Of a stretch of DNA of 64,000 bases, positions 18,404 through 26,852 are shown piece after piece. Each line of letters opens with the position of its first letter. The first letter of the stretch is position 1. The stretch is from Burkholderiales bacterium. Its GTDB lineage: Bacteria > Pseudomonadota > Gammaproteobacteria > Burkholderiales > JAEUOS01. A program made the position numbers and the translations under genes. The DNA lies in the NCBI GenBank assembly GCA_016790695.1, contig JAEUOS010000063.1:1-64000 (forward strand), in the 5' to 3' direction. Below the pieces are notes generated by a model, which did no database searches, was not told where the DNA came from, and worked only from the letters and a program-made list of their open reading frames with translations.

Positions 18404-21400
18404 ATGCCGTTGTCCCAGGAAGCGCGCCTCGCGCGCGCGGCGCGCGTTCCCGCGCTCGCCTATCCCGAAGAGCTGCCGGTCTGCGAGCGCCGCGACGAGA
18501 TCGCCCGGGCGATCCGCGAGCACCAGGTCGTGGTGGTGTGCGGCGAGACCGGCTCGGGCAAGACCACGCAGCTGCCGAAGATCTGCCTGGCGGCCGGGCG
18601 CGGCATCGGCGGCATGATCGGGCACACCCAGCCGCGCCGCATCGCCGCGCGCGCCACCGCCGCGCGCATCGCGCAGGAACTGGGCTGCGAGCTCGGCACC
18701 GCGGTCGGCTACAAGATCCGCTTCAACGAGAAGGCCGGGCGCGACACGTTCGTCAAGCTCATGACCGACGGCATCCTGCTCGCCGAGACCCAGGGCGATC
18801 CCGACCTCGCGGCCTACGACACGCTGATCGTCGACGAGGCGCACGAGCGCAGCCTGAACATCGACTTCCTGCTCGGCTACCTGAAGGAGCTCCTGCCGCG
18901 CCGGCCCGACCTCAAGGTCATCGTCACCTCCGCCACCATCGACGCGGAGCGCTTCGCGCGCCATTTCGCCGGCGCCGCCGGTCCGGCGCCGGTGATCGAG
19001 GTCTCCGGGCGCCTGTATCCGGTCGAGGTGCGCTACCGGCCGGTGCGCCATCCCGACGCGGCGCCCGACGACGAGCGCGACCTCGAGGACGCGATCGTCG
19101 ACGCGGTCGACGAGTGCGCGGCCGCGGGCCGCGGCGACATCCTGATCTTCCTGCCCGGCGAGCGCGAGATCCGCGACACCGCCGAGCTGCTGACGCGGCA
19201 TGCGGCGTCCCGGCGCGCGCCGCTCGACGTCCTGCCCCTGTACGCGCGCCTCGCGGCCGCGGAACAGGAGCGCATCTTCCGGCCCGGCGCGGGGCCGCGG
19301 CGCGTGGTGCTGGCCACCAATGTCGCGGAGACCTCGCTGACCGTCCCCGGCATCCGCTTCGTCATCGACCCCGGCGTCGCGCGCGTGAAGCGCTACAGCT
19401 ACCGCAACAAGGTCGAGCAGCTGCAGGTCGAGAAGATCTCGCGCGCCTCGGCCAACCAGCGCGCCGGGCGCTGCGGCCGCGTCGCCGCCGGCATCTGCAT
19501 CCGCCTCTACGACGAGGCCGACTTCGCCGCGCGTCCGGCCTACACCGACCCGGAGATCCTGCGCTCCTCGCTCGCGGCGGTGATCCTGCGCATGAAGGCG
19601 CTCGACCTCGGCGCGATCGAGGCGTTCCCGTTCCTCGAGCCGCCGCCGCCGAAGGCGATCGCCGACGGCTACCAGCTGCTGCAGGAACTCGGCGCGCTCG
19701 ACGAGTCCAACCGCCTGACCCGCGGCGGCCGCGAACTGGCGCGCCTGCCGCTCGATCCCCGCGTCGGCCGCATGATCCTGGGCGGGCGCGACCACCATGC
19801 GCTGGCCGAGCTGCTGATCATCGCCGCCGCGCTGTCGGTGCAGGACCCGCGCGAGCGCCCGCTCGAGCGCCAGGCGGCGGCCGACCAGGCGCACGCGCGC
19901 TTTCGCGACGAGCGGTCCGAGTTCGCCGGCTACCTCAAGCTGTGGGCGTTCTTCGAGGAGGCGCGCGACGAGCTGACCAACCGCAAGCTGGCGCAGGCCT
20001 GCGAGCGCAACTTCCTGTCGGTCCGGCGCATGCGCGAATGGCGCGACGTGCACTCCCAGCTGTGCCAGCTGGTCGCCGAGGCCGGCTGGCACGCGGGCGC
20101 GAAGCCCGCCACGCACGAGCAGATCCACCGCGCGCTCCTGTGCGGCCTGCTCGGCAACGTCGGCCTGAAGAGCGACGCCGAGGCGCACTACCTGGGCGCG
20201 CGCGGCATCCGCTTCCACGCGCACCCCGGGTCGGCGCTCGCGAAGAAGGCCGGGCGCTGGGTGATGGCGGCCGAGCTGGTGGAGACCACGCGCCTGTACG
20301 CGCGCACCCTGGCGAACATCGATCCCGCCTGGATCGAGGCGGTCGGCGCGCACCTGCTCAAGCGCACCTGCCACGATCCGCGCTGGGAGAAGAACGCCGG
20401 CCGCGCGGTCGCCTTCGAGCGCGCGACGCTCTACGGCCTCCCGGTCTACACCCAGCGCCGCGTCGACTACGCGAAGATCGACGCGCGGCATGCGCGCGAG
20501 CTGTTCATCCGCGGCGCCCTGGTGGCGGGGGAATTCGACACGCGCGCGCCGTTCCTCGCCCACAACCGCCGCCTCGTGCGCGAGATCGAGGAACTCGAGC
20601 ACAAGGCGCGGCGGCCCGACGTGCTGGTCGACGACGCGCTGATCTTCGCCTTCTACGACGCCGCGATCCCGGCGGCGGTGGTCGACGCCCCCACCTTCGA
20701 GGCCTGGCGCACGGGGGCCGAGCGCGCGGACCCGCGCTGCCTGTTCCTCAAGCGCGAGGACCTGATGCGCCACCAGGCGGCGGGCATCACGACCGACCTG
20801 TTCCCGAAGGCGATGCGCCTGTCCGCGGGCCCGATGGAATTCGCGCTCTCGTATCACTTCGAGCCGGGCGCGGCGCGCGACGGCGTGACGGCGACCGTGC
20901 CGCTGGCCGCGCTCAACCAGATCGACCCGGACCGCTGCGACTGGCTGGTGCCGGGCATGCGCAAGGAGAAGGCGCTGCATCTGCTGAAGTCGCTGCCGCA
21001 GAAGATCCGCCGCGGCTGCGTTCCGCTGCCGGAGTTCGCCGCGGCGTTCGCCGCCGCCTTCGACGGCGCGCCGCCGTCGGGCCCGATGACCCAGGCGCTG
21101 GCGCGGGCGGTGCGCGAGAAGACCGGGGCGACGGTGCCGGCCGACGCGTTCCGCATCGACGCGCTGCCGGCGCACCTGGTGATGAACTTCAAGGTCGTCG
21201 ACGAGCACGGGCGGCAGCGCGACATGGGGCGCAACCTGGCGCAGCTGCGTGCCGACCACGCCGAGCATGCGAGCGCGAGCTTCGCCGGCGCGGCCGGCCG
21301 CCTCGCGCGTCCGGCCGGGCCCGACGGTCCCGGCGCCGCGGCGGCCGCGCCGTCCGGAGATTCGGGCCGCGTGCTGTTCGCCGGCCGCACGCAGTGGGAT

Positions 21401-22219
21401 TTCGGCGACCTCGAGGAGATCGTCGAGGTCGGCGCGCTGATCGGCTATCCGGCGCTGGTCGACTGCGGCAGCGCGGTCAACGTCGAGATCCTCGACGACC
21501 CGGCGCGCGCGGCCGCGGCCCATGCGCGCGGCCTGGCGCGGCTGCTGCGCTTGGCGCTCGCCGAGCAGATCCGGTTCCTCGAGAAGGGGCTCGACGTGCG
21601 TTCGCTCGGGCTCCTGTTCGCCCCGTTCGGCGGCGACCGCGACCTGGTGACCGCGGTGGTGGAGGCGTCGCTCGCGCGCGCCTGCCTGGCCGCGCCGCTG
21701 CCGCGCGGTCCTGCCGCGTTCGAGGCGCGGCGCGAGGCCGGCCGCGCGCGCCTGACCCTGATCGCGCAGGAGATGCTGGCGCTGGTGCGGCGCATCCTGG
21801 AGGCGCACCAGGCGACGCAGAAGAAGCTCGCGCAGGCGCGCGGATTCGCCGCTGCCGCCCAGGACATCGGCGCGCAGCTCGAGCGGCTGCTGCCGAAGGA
21901 CTTCATCACCGCGCTGCCGTGGGAGCGCCTCGCGCACCTGCCGCGCTACCTGCAGGCGATCACGGTACGGCTGGACAAGCTGCGCAACGACCCGGCGCGC
22001 GACGCGCGCCTGCAGGCCGAGCTGGCGCCGCTCGCAGCCGCCTGGCAGCGGCGCTTCGCCGAGCTCGCGCGTGCGGGCGCCGCCGATCCGCGGCTCGAGG
22101 AATTCCGCTGGCTGCTCGAGGAACTGCGGGTGTCGCTGTTCGCGCAGGAGCTGCGCACGCCGATGCCGGTGTCGGTCAAGCGCCTGGCGCGGCTGTGGGA
22201 GTCCTACCGCGCGCTGTGA
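18404..22219 (+). CDS. hrpA: ATP-dependent RNA helicase HrpA
   Basis: DEAH-box helicase implicated in resolving stalled ribosomes and mRNA processing. 1271 residues, matching the long bacterial HrpA type. Motif I is GETGSGKTTQLPK near residue 45, Ia is QPRRIAARA, the DEAH box is VDEAHERSLN, motif III is TSATID, and motif VI is QRAGRCGRVAAG. The HA2 and OB regions follow, then the long HrpA-specific C-terminal domain (DUF3418). A TAGAAT hexamer ends nine bases before the ATG, predicting a very short or absent leader. The 3' end overlaps the convergent DUF457 gene by 16 bp. A 1654-codon open frame on the other strand is only a high-GC shadow. Confidence 0.95.
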   Translation: MPLSQEARLARAARVPALAYPEELPVCERRDEIARAIREHQVVVVCGETGSGKTTQLPKICLAAGRGIGGMIGHTQPRRIAARATAARIAQELGCELGTAVGYKIRFNEKAGRDTFVKLMTDGILLAETQGDPDLAAYDTLIVDEAHERSLNIDFLLGYLKELLPRRPDLKVIVTSATIDAERFARHFAGAAGPAPVIEVSGRLYPVEVRYRPVRHPDAAPDDERDLEDAIVDAVDECAAAGRGDILIFLPGEREIRDTAELLTRHAASRRAPLDVLPLYARLAAAEQERIFRPGAGPRRVVLATNVAETSLTVPGIRFVIDPGVARVKRYSYRNKVEQLQVEKISRASANQRAGRCGRVAAGICIRLYDEADFAARPAYTDPEILRSSLAAVILRMKALDLGAIEAFPFLEPPPPKAIADGYQLLQELGALDESNRLTRGGRELARLPLDPRVGRMILGGRDHHALAELLIIAAALSVQDPRERPLERQAAADQAHARFRDERSEFAGYLKLWAFFEEARDELTNRKLAQACERNFLSVRRMREWRDVHSQLCQLVAEAGWHAGAKPATHEQIHRALLCGLLGNVGLKSDAEAHYLGARGIRFHAHPGSALAKKAGRWVMAAELVETTRLYARTLANIDPAWIEAVGAHLLKRTCHDPRWEKNAGRAVAFERATLYGLPVYTQRRVDYAKIDARHARELFIRGALVAGEFDTRAPFLAHNRRLVREIEELEHKARRPDVLVDDALIFAFYDAAIPAAVVDAPTFEAWRTGAERADPRCLFLKREDLMRHQAAGITTDLFPKAMRLSAGPMEFALSYHFEPGAARDGVTATVPLAALNQIDPDRCDWLVPGMRKEKALHLLKSLPQKIRRGCVPLPEFAAAFAAAFDGAPPSGPMTQALARAVREKTGATVPADAFRIDALPAHLVMNFKVVDEHGRQRDMGRNLAQLRADHAEHASASFAGAAGRLARPAGPDGPGAAAAAPSGDSGRVLFAGRTQWDFGDLEEIVEVGALIGYPALVDCGSAVNVEILDDPARAAAAHARGLARLLRLALAEQIRFLEKGLDVRSLGLLFAPFGGDRDLVTAVVEASLARACLAAPLPRGPAAFEARREAGRARLTLIAQEMLALVRRILEAHQATQKKLAQARGFAAAAQDIGAQLERLLPKDFITALPWERLAHLPRYLQAITVRLDKLRNDPARDARLQAELAPLAAAWQRRFAELARAGAADPRLEEFRWLLEELRVSLFAQELRTPMPVSVKRLARLWESYRAL

Positions 22220-22782
22220 CGGCCGAAGCGCGCGCGCAGCGCCGCGATCAGGGCGGCGTCGGCGCGCGCACTGACGATCGCGAGCGGCGAGTAGCCGGTC
22301 GCCACGGCGCGCCGCAGCACGACGACGAGCAGGACCGCGGTGATCGCCATGTTCTGCCAGCCGACCAGCGGCCATTGCCCGGACCAGGCGATCTCGTGGG
22401 CGGTCGAGAACGGCGCGAAGTACCAGATGCCCCAGATGTCCTCGGGGCCGTTGCCGCGCGAGCCGACCAGGTCGCAGGCGAAGTGCAGGTGCACGCTGAC
22501 GAACGCGAGCACGGCGGCGCGCCGTCGCGCCGTCGCCAGCGCGGCCACCGCGAGCGCGATGACGAGCGCCGCGGCCAGGCCGTGCCCGAACAGGCGATGG
22601 AAGTCCTGGTAGTAGTTGGTCTCCGGCAGGCCCAGCGTGCGGGTGGCGAAGTCGACGACGATGCCGAGCCCGTCGAGGTCCGGCGCGAGTCCGGCGAGGG
22701 CGACCAGCGCCTTGTCGCGCCGCGCCGGCAGGGCGCGCTCGAGCGCGCTCCAGCCGACCAGGAAGTGGGTGATCGGGCTCAA
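22204..22782 (-). CDS. DUF457 (YdjM-like) inner-membrane metal-dependent hydrolase
   Basis: 192 residues from a TTG whose bases overlap the stop of the upstream methyltransferase (TTGA). Conserved features of the YdjM/DUF457 family are visible: SPITHFLVGW at the N-terminus, LAPDLDGLG, FHRLFGHGL, and VHLHFACDLVGSRG, giving a set of His/Asp residues suited to metal binding and resembling phospholipase C-type hydrolases. At least four hydrophobic segments indicate an inner-membrane protein. Substrate unknown. The overlap with the methyltransferase gene argues for coupled translation. Confidence 0.8.
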   Translation of the reverse strand: MSPITHFLVGWSALERALPARRDKALVALAGLAPDLDGLGIVVDFATRTLGLPETNYYQDFHRLFGHGLAAALVIALAVAALATARRRAAVLAFVSVHLHFACDLVGSRGNGPEDIWGIWYFAPFSTAHEIAWSGQWPLVGWQNMAITAVLLVVVLRRAVATGYSPLAIVSARADAALIAALRARFGRHSAR

Positions 22783-23639
22783 CGCGCCGGCGCCGCGCCC
22801 GCGGCCCGTGTCGCGACCGCGCGCAGCCCGCCGAGCTTGCCGGCGGCGAACAGCCCGACGAAGAAGCCGTAGGTCGCATCCCAGGCGTCGTAGTGGGCCT
22901 GGCCGAACTTCGCGACCGTGGTGTCGCGCAGACCCCGGTACATGGCCAGGCGCCTGACCAGGATCTCGGTCCAGGCCGCGGACAGGTCCTCGCTCGAGGC
23001 GACCGCGAGGCCGTTCCGCGCGAGGAGCGCCAGGTAGTCGGACGCGGGCAGGACGCCGGGCGCGTGCATCTCGGCGGCCAGGCGCCGCTCCTCGTGCGCC
23101 GCCAGGGGCGCGCGCAGGACCACGTCGGTGAAGGCCAGCACGCCGCCGGGCACGAGCACGCGCGCGCACTCGCGCACCACCGCGGGCTTGTCGGGCACGT
23201 GCAGCCAGGCTTCCTGGCTGACCACGCGATCGAACGCCGCGGTCGGCAGCGGCATCGCGGTGGCGTCGCCGTGGACGAAGTCGACCAGGCCGTCCAGGCC
23301 GACGCGCCGCGTGAGGCGGCGCGCCGCCTCGACACGCGAGAGCGTCAGATCGAGCCCGGTCACGCGGCAGCCGATGCGATGGGCGAGCCAGCGCGCGGGG
23401 CCGCCCATGCCGCTGCAGACGTCGAGCACGCGATGCGCGCGCGCGATGCCGGCGCGCGCGGCGAGGGTGTCGACCACCTCGATGCCGCCATAGTGGTCCT
23501 GGTCGAAGTCCTTGAGCTGGTCCTCGGTCAGGTGCGCGAGGTCGTCGCCGCGCGCGGCCAGCTTGGCGAGGATCTCGTCCTCGTTGATCGGGTGCGTGTC
23601 GTAGAAGCGGATCACCCCCGCCTTGTGCGTCTCGGCCAT
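22779..23639 (-). CDS. Class I SAM-dependent methyltransferase
   Basis: 286 residues from an ATG with GGAGG eight bases upstream. The SAM-binding motif I is HRVLDVCSGMGGPARWLA, post-I VTGLDLTLSRVEAARR, motif II HGDATAMPLPTAAFDRVVSQEAWLHVPD, and motif III RVLVPGGVLAFTDVV. The N-terminus (RFYDTHPINEDEIL) and the QDHYGG segment resemble small-molecule N- or O-methyltransferases such as sarcosine, phosphoethanolamine or sugar methyltransferases; no substrate can be assigned. It overlaps the membrane hydrolase downstream by 4 bases and lies 29 bases downstream of the IclR regulator on the same strand, so all three may be co-transcribed. Confidence 0.88.
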   Translation of the reverse strand: MAETHKAGVIRFYDTHPINEDEILAKLAARGDDLAHLTEDQLKDFDQDHYGGIEVVDTLAARAGIARAHRVLDVCSGMGGPARWLAHRIGCRVTGLDLTLSRVEAARRLTRRVGLDGLVDFVHGDATAMPLPTAAFDRVVSQEAWLHVPDKPAVVRECARVLVPGGVLAFTDVVLRAPLAAHEERRLAAEMHAPGVLPASDYLALLARNGLAVASSEDLSAAWTEILVRRLAMYRGLRDTTVAKFGQAHYDAWDATYGFFVGLFAAGKLGGLRAVATRAAGAAPAR

Positions 23640-23668
23640 CGGCGCGTCCTCCGTCGTTGCGGCGGGCG

Positions 23669-24454
23669 TCAGCCGCGCCCGCCCATCGCCTTGGAGACGC
23701 GCGCCGCCGCCGCGCGCACCAGGGGCGTCCATTGCTCGGGTTTCTGGCGGTCCGCCGGCGCGGACAGGGACAGCGCCGCGATGGTCGCGCCGGTGTCGTC
23801 GGTCACGGCGGCGGCGATGCACCCGACCCCCTGCTCGGCCTCCTCGCGGTCGCGCGCGAAGCCGAGCCGGCGCACCTCGGCGAGCTCGGCCGCCAGCGCC
23901 GCCAGCGTGGTCGTGCTGTTCGGCGTGCGCGCCGCGAGCCCGGTGCGCGACGCGTAGTCGGCCACCGCCTCGGCGCCCTCCTGCGCCAGGAACAGCTTGC
24001 CGGCGGCGGTGATGTGCAGGGGGGCGCGCGCGCCGACGGTCTGCACCACCCGCATCATCGAGCGGTTCTCCGCGGTGCGCTCGACATAGAGGATCTCGTC
24101 GCCCTGACGCACCGACAGGTTGACCGTCTCGCCGGTGGCGCGGGCGAGCTCGCGCATCGCCGGCAGCGCCGCTTCGCGCACCGACAGGCGCGCGCGCACC
24201 GCGTTGCCGAGTTCGAGGAAGCGCATGCCGAGCCGATAGCCGCCGGTGGCGCTGCGGTCGGCGAAGCCGCCCTGCACCATCGCCGCGAGGATGCGGTGCG
24301 CGGTCGACGGATGCAGGCCGGTCGCGTGCGCCAGCGCCGTCAGGCTCAGCGCCTCGTCGCTGGACGCCAGCGCGTCGATCAGATGCAGCATGCGGTCGAC
24401 GACCTGGATCGAGGTCGTGCGGCCCGCGCCGGCTGCCGTCGCGTTTTTCACCAT
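23669..24454 (-). CDS. IclR-family transcriptional regulator
   Basis: 261 residues from the ATG giving MVKNATAAG. An N-terminal winged helix (IQVVDRMLHLIDALASSDEALSLTALAHATGLHPSTAHRIL; about residues 15 to 75) and a C-terminal IclR ligand-binding domain (GETVNLSVRQGDEILYVER; HITAAGKLFLA; about 85 to 255) are both complete. It is divergent from uspA and immediately upstream of the methyltransferase gene, which is its most likely partner or target. IclR proteins usually sense small organic acids or aromatic compounds. Confidence 0.9.
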   Translation of the reverse strand: MVKNATAAGAGRTTSIQVVDRMLHLIDALASSDEALSLTALAHATGLHPSTAHRILAAMVQGGFADRSATGGYRLGMRFLELGNAVRARLSVREAALPAMRELARATGETVNLSVRQGDEILYVERTAENRSMMRVVQTVGARAPLHITAAGKLFLAQEGAEAVADYASRTGLAARTPNSTTTLAALAAELAEVRRLGFARDREEAEQGVGCIAAAVTDDTGATIAALSLSAPADRQKPEQWTPLVRAAAARVSKAMGGRG

Positions 24455-24526
24455 GCGGGAAATTCTCTCACACCGCGTTCGCCACCGGCGCGCGCGGGCG
24501 CCCGCGCCCGTGCTTCTTGCGCCGGT

Positions 24527-24540
24527 TTGATTTCGATCAA
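24527..24540. promoter_or_regulatory. FNR/Anr box upstream of uspA
   Basis: TTGATTTCGATCAA is a perfect match to the FNR-family consensus TTGAT-N4-ATCAA. Its centre is about 74 bases upstream of the uspA ATG. If it acts as a class II site (centre near -41.5), transcription would start near 24575. It is also about 80 bases from the iclR start and could act on both genes. Confidence 0.75.
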
Positions 24541-24607
24541 CCGCGCGCGCGCCGCCGATGCGAAGCTTCGCTGCGGCCATCGCTGGGCCGTGAACCGGAG
24601 TTCGACC

Positions 24608-25441
24608 ATGACCTACAAGACCATCGCCGTCTGGCTCGACCAGAAGCGCAACGCGCCCGCCGAGGCCGCGATCGCGCTCGCACGCGAGTGCGGCGCCCAT
24701 CTGACCGGGCTCACCCATGTGGACGTGGTGCGCCTGCCGCCGCACGTGCGCGCGCTGATGGGCGAGGAGGTCGCGCGCGAGCAGCTGCGGCGCGCGCAGG
24801 CCGACGCGGCCGCCTGCGGCGCGGCGTTCGAGGCGCTGGCGCGGCGCGAGGGCATCGACAGCCTCGAAGTGCGCCAGCTCGCCGGGGATCCGGTGCAGGG
24901 GCTCGCCACCAGCGCGCGCTACGCGGACCTGGTGATCATGGGGCAGACCGATGCCGACCTGGCCGACGGCCCCGAGCAGCGGGACTTTCCGGACCACGCG
25001 ATCCTCGCGACCGGGCGCCCGACGCTGCTGATTCCCTACGCCGGCAGCTATCCGGTGATCGGCGAGCATGCGGTCGTCGCCTGGAACGCCACGCGCGAGT
25101 CGACGCGCGCGGTCACCGACGCGCTGCCGCTGCTGAAGCGCGCGAAGAAGGTCACCGTCATCGTCGGCGACGCCAAGCCCGGGGCCGGGGGCCACGGGCA
25201 GTCGCCGGGCGCCGACATCGCGCTGTACCTGGCGCGCCACGGCGTGCGCGTCGAGGTCTCGCAGGAGCGCACCGCCGGCATCGACGTCGGCTCGCTGCTG
25301 CTCTCCCGCGTCTCCGATCTCGGCGCCGACCTGCTGGTCATGGGCGGCTATGGCCACTCGCGCATGCGCGAACTGGTCCTGGGCGGGGTGACGCGCACCA
25401 TCCTGCGCGAAATGACCGTGCCCGTGATGATGTCGCACTAG
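24608..25441 (+). CDS. Universal stress protein, tandem UspA domains
   Basis: 277 residues from an ATG, long enough for two Usp folds in tandem. The first runs from YKTIAVWLDQ to PTLLIPYAG; the second from HAVVAWNATRESTRAVTDALPLL to VPVMMSH. The second domain keeps the ATP-binding pattern GYGHSRMRELVLGGVT. Family members are induced by stress and oxygen limitation. The FNR/Anr-type site in its upstream region supports low-oxygen induction here, an inference. An 8-bp GC stem (25477-25498) follows the stop and may end its transcript. Confidence 0.92.
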   Translation: MTYKTIAVWLDQKRNAPAEAAIALARECGAHLTGLTHVDVVRLPPHVRALMGEEVAREQLRRAQADAAACGAAFEALARREGIDSLEVRQLAGDPVQGLATSARYADLVIMGQTDADLADGPEQRDFPDHAILATGRPTLLIPYAGSYPVIGEHAVVAWNATRESTRAVTDALPLLKRAKKVTVIVGDAKPGAGGHGQSPGADIALYLARHGVRVEVSQERTAGIDVGSLLLSRVSDLGADLLVMGGYGHSRMRELVLGGVTRTILREMTVPVMMSH

Positions 25442-25476
25442 GGGCGAGGCGCGCGCAGCGCGCCGGCAGGACCGGG

Positions 25477-25498
25477 CGGCCGGCCGCGACGCCGGCCG
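25477..25498 (+). terminator. GC-rich hairpin after uspA (possible terminator)
   Basis: CGGCCGGC and GCCGGCCG form an 8-bp stem around a CGCGAC loop, 36 bases past the uspA stop. There is no T-run behind it, so it is at best a weak or factor-assisted terminator. A TATGAT hexamer follows at 25503 ahead of the next gene. Confidence 0.3.
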
Positions 25499-25565
25499 GC
25501 GCTATGATTCGACCGTGGGTGCGCGGGGCGCGCCCTTATCGACCTGGTGTCCTGGGGAGTGAAAC

Positions 25566-26822
25566 ATGCAGCAGGGACTGGCGCGGCCGGCCGCGCTCGC
25601 CATCGACGCGACGCGCTTCTGGCGCACGATCGAGCGCTCCGCCGAGATCGGCGTCGGCCGGCCCGGCGGCCTCGCGCGCGTGGCGCTGTCGGACGCCGAC
25701 CGGCAGATGCGCGACGAATTCTGCGCCTGGTGCCGCGACGCGGGGCTGGCCGTGACCGTCGATGCCGTGGGCAACCTGTTCGCGCGGCGCGCCGGGCGCG
25801 AGCCCGGCCTGCCGCCCGTCGTGCTGGGATCGCACCTCGACACGCAGATCAACGGCGGGCGCTATGACGGCATCGTCGGCGTGCTCGCCGCGCTGGAGGT
25901 GGTGCGCACGCTCAACGACCGCGCGATCGGCACGCGCCGGCCGCTGGAGATCGCGGTGTGGACCAACGAGGAGGGCGCGCGCTTCTCGCCGCCGATGGTC
26001 GGCTCGGCGGCGTTCGCCGGCGTGCACACGGTCGACTGGGTGCATGCGCGGCGCGCCGACGACGGCGCGACCATCGGCGACGAGCTGCGGCGCATCGGCT
26101 ACCTCGGCGAGGCGCCGGTCGGCGGGCGGCCGCTCGACAGCTATTTCGAGCTGCACATCGAGCAGGGCCCCGAACTGCACGCGCGCGGCGTTCCGGTCGG
26201 GGTCGTCACCCACGGCTACACCGCGCACGGGTTCATCGTCGACGTGCATGGCGAGACCGCGCACACCGGGCCCTGGCCGATGGACAGGCGGCGCAACGCG
26301 CTGGTCGGCGCCGCGATGCTCGCGGTGGCGGTCAACGACATCGGCTGGAAGCACCATGCGACCGGCGGCAAGGGCACCGCCGCGCGCATCCACGCGTGGC
26401 CCAACAAGCCGGGCATCCTGTCGGACTACGCGCAGTTCACCGGCGACGTGCGCCACGACGACCCGGCGGTGGCCGACGCCATGCGCGCGGAATTCATGGC
26501 CGCGCTCGCCGACTGCGCGCGGCGCTCGCAGTGCGAGATGGCGGTGTTCGACGAGTGGCACTGGGGCGCCGACATCTTCGACGCCGCGATGGTGTCGCTG
26601 GTGCGCGACACCGCGCGCGCGCTGGGCGTGCCCACGCTCGACATCGCCAGCCAGGCCGGCCACGACGCCTACCACATCGCCAAGGTCGCGCCGACGGCAA
26701 TGATCTTCACGCCGTGCCGGGACGGCATCACCCACAACAACCGCGAGCATGCGGGGCTGGAGGAGACCGTGCCCGGCATCAACGTGCTGCTGCACGCCGC
26801 GCTCGCGCGCGCCGACCGCTAG
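25566..26822 (+). CDS. M20-family Zn-dependent amidohydrolase (N-carbamoyl-amino-acid hydrolase / allantoate amidohydrolase type)
   Basis: Cytosolic dinuclear zinc hydrolase of the hydantoinase/carbamoylase family. 418 residues. Metal ligands are recognisable: VLGSHLDTQINGGRYDGIVG (His, Asp), TNEEGARFSP (Glu pair), HIEQGPEL (His) and THNNREH (His). The lid/dimerisation domain (TAHGFIVDVHGETAHTGPWPMDRRRNA) is normal. Members hydrolyse N-carbamoyl-beta-alanine, N-carbamoyl-L-amino acids, allantoate or ureidoglycolate, and sequence inspection alone does not discriminate. It is preceded by TATGAT at 25503 and followed 30 bases later by an LLM oxidoreductase with its own GGAGGA ribosome-binding site, suggesting a two-gene operon. 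Confidence 0.9.
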   Translation: MQQGLARPAALAIDATRFWRTIERSAEIGVGRPGGLARVALSDADRQMRDEFCAWCRDAGLAVTVDAVGNLFARRAGREPGLPPVVLGSHLDTQINGGRYDGIVGVLAALEVVRTLNDRAIGTRRPLEIAVWTNEEGARFSPPMVGSAAFAGVHTVDWVHARRADDGATIGDELRRIGYLGEAPVGGRPLDSYFELHIEQGPELHARGVPVGVVTHGYTAHGFIVDVHGETAHTGPWPMDRRRNALVGAAMLAVAVNDIGWKHHATGGKGTAARIHAWPNKPGILSDYAQFTGDVRHDDPAVADAMRAEFMAALADCARRSQCEMAVFDEWHWGADIFDAAMVSLVRDTARALGVPTLDIASQAGHDAYHIAKVAPTAMIFTPCRDGITHNNREHAGLEETVPGINVLLHAALARADR

Positions 26823-26852
26823 CGGCCGGCCGACCCACGGAGGAGACGACGC

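Noticed and set aside
18371-23335. 1654-codon open frame antisense to hrpA
   Set aside because: High GC suppresses stops; translation is low-complexity Arg/Ala/Gly and opposes a clear helicase gene.
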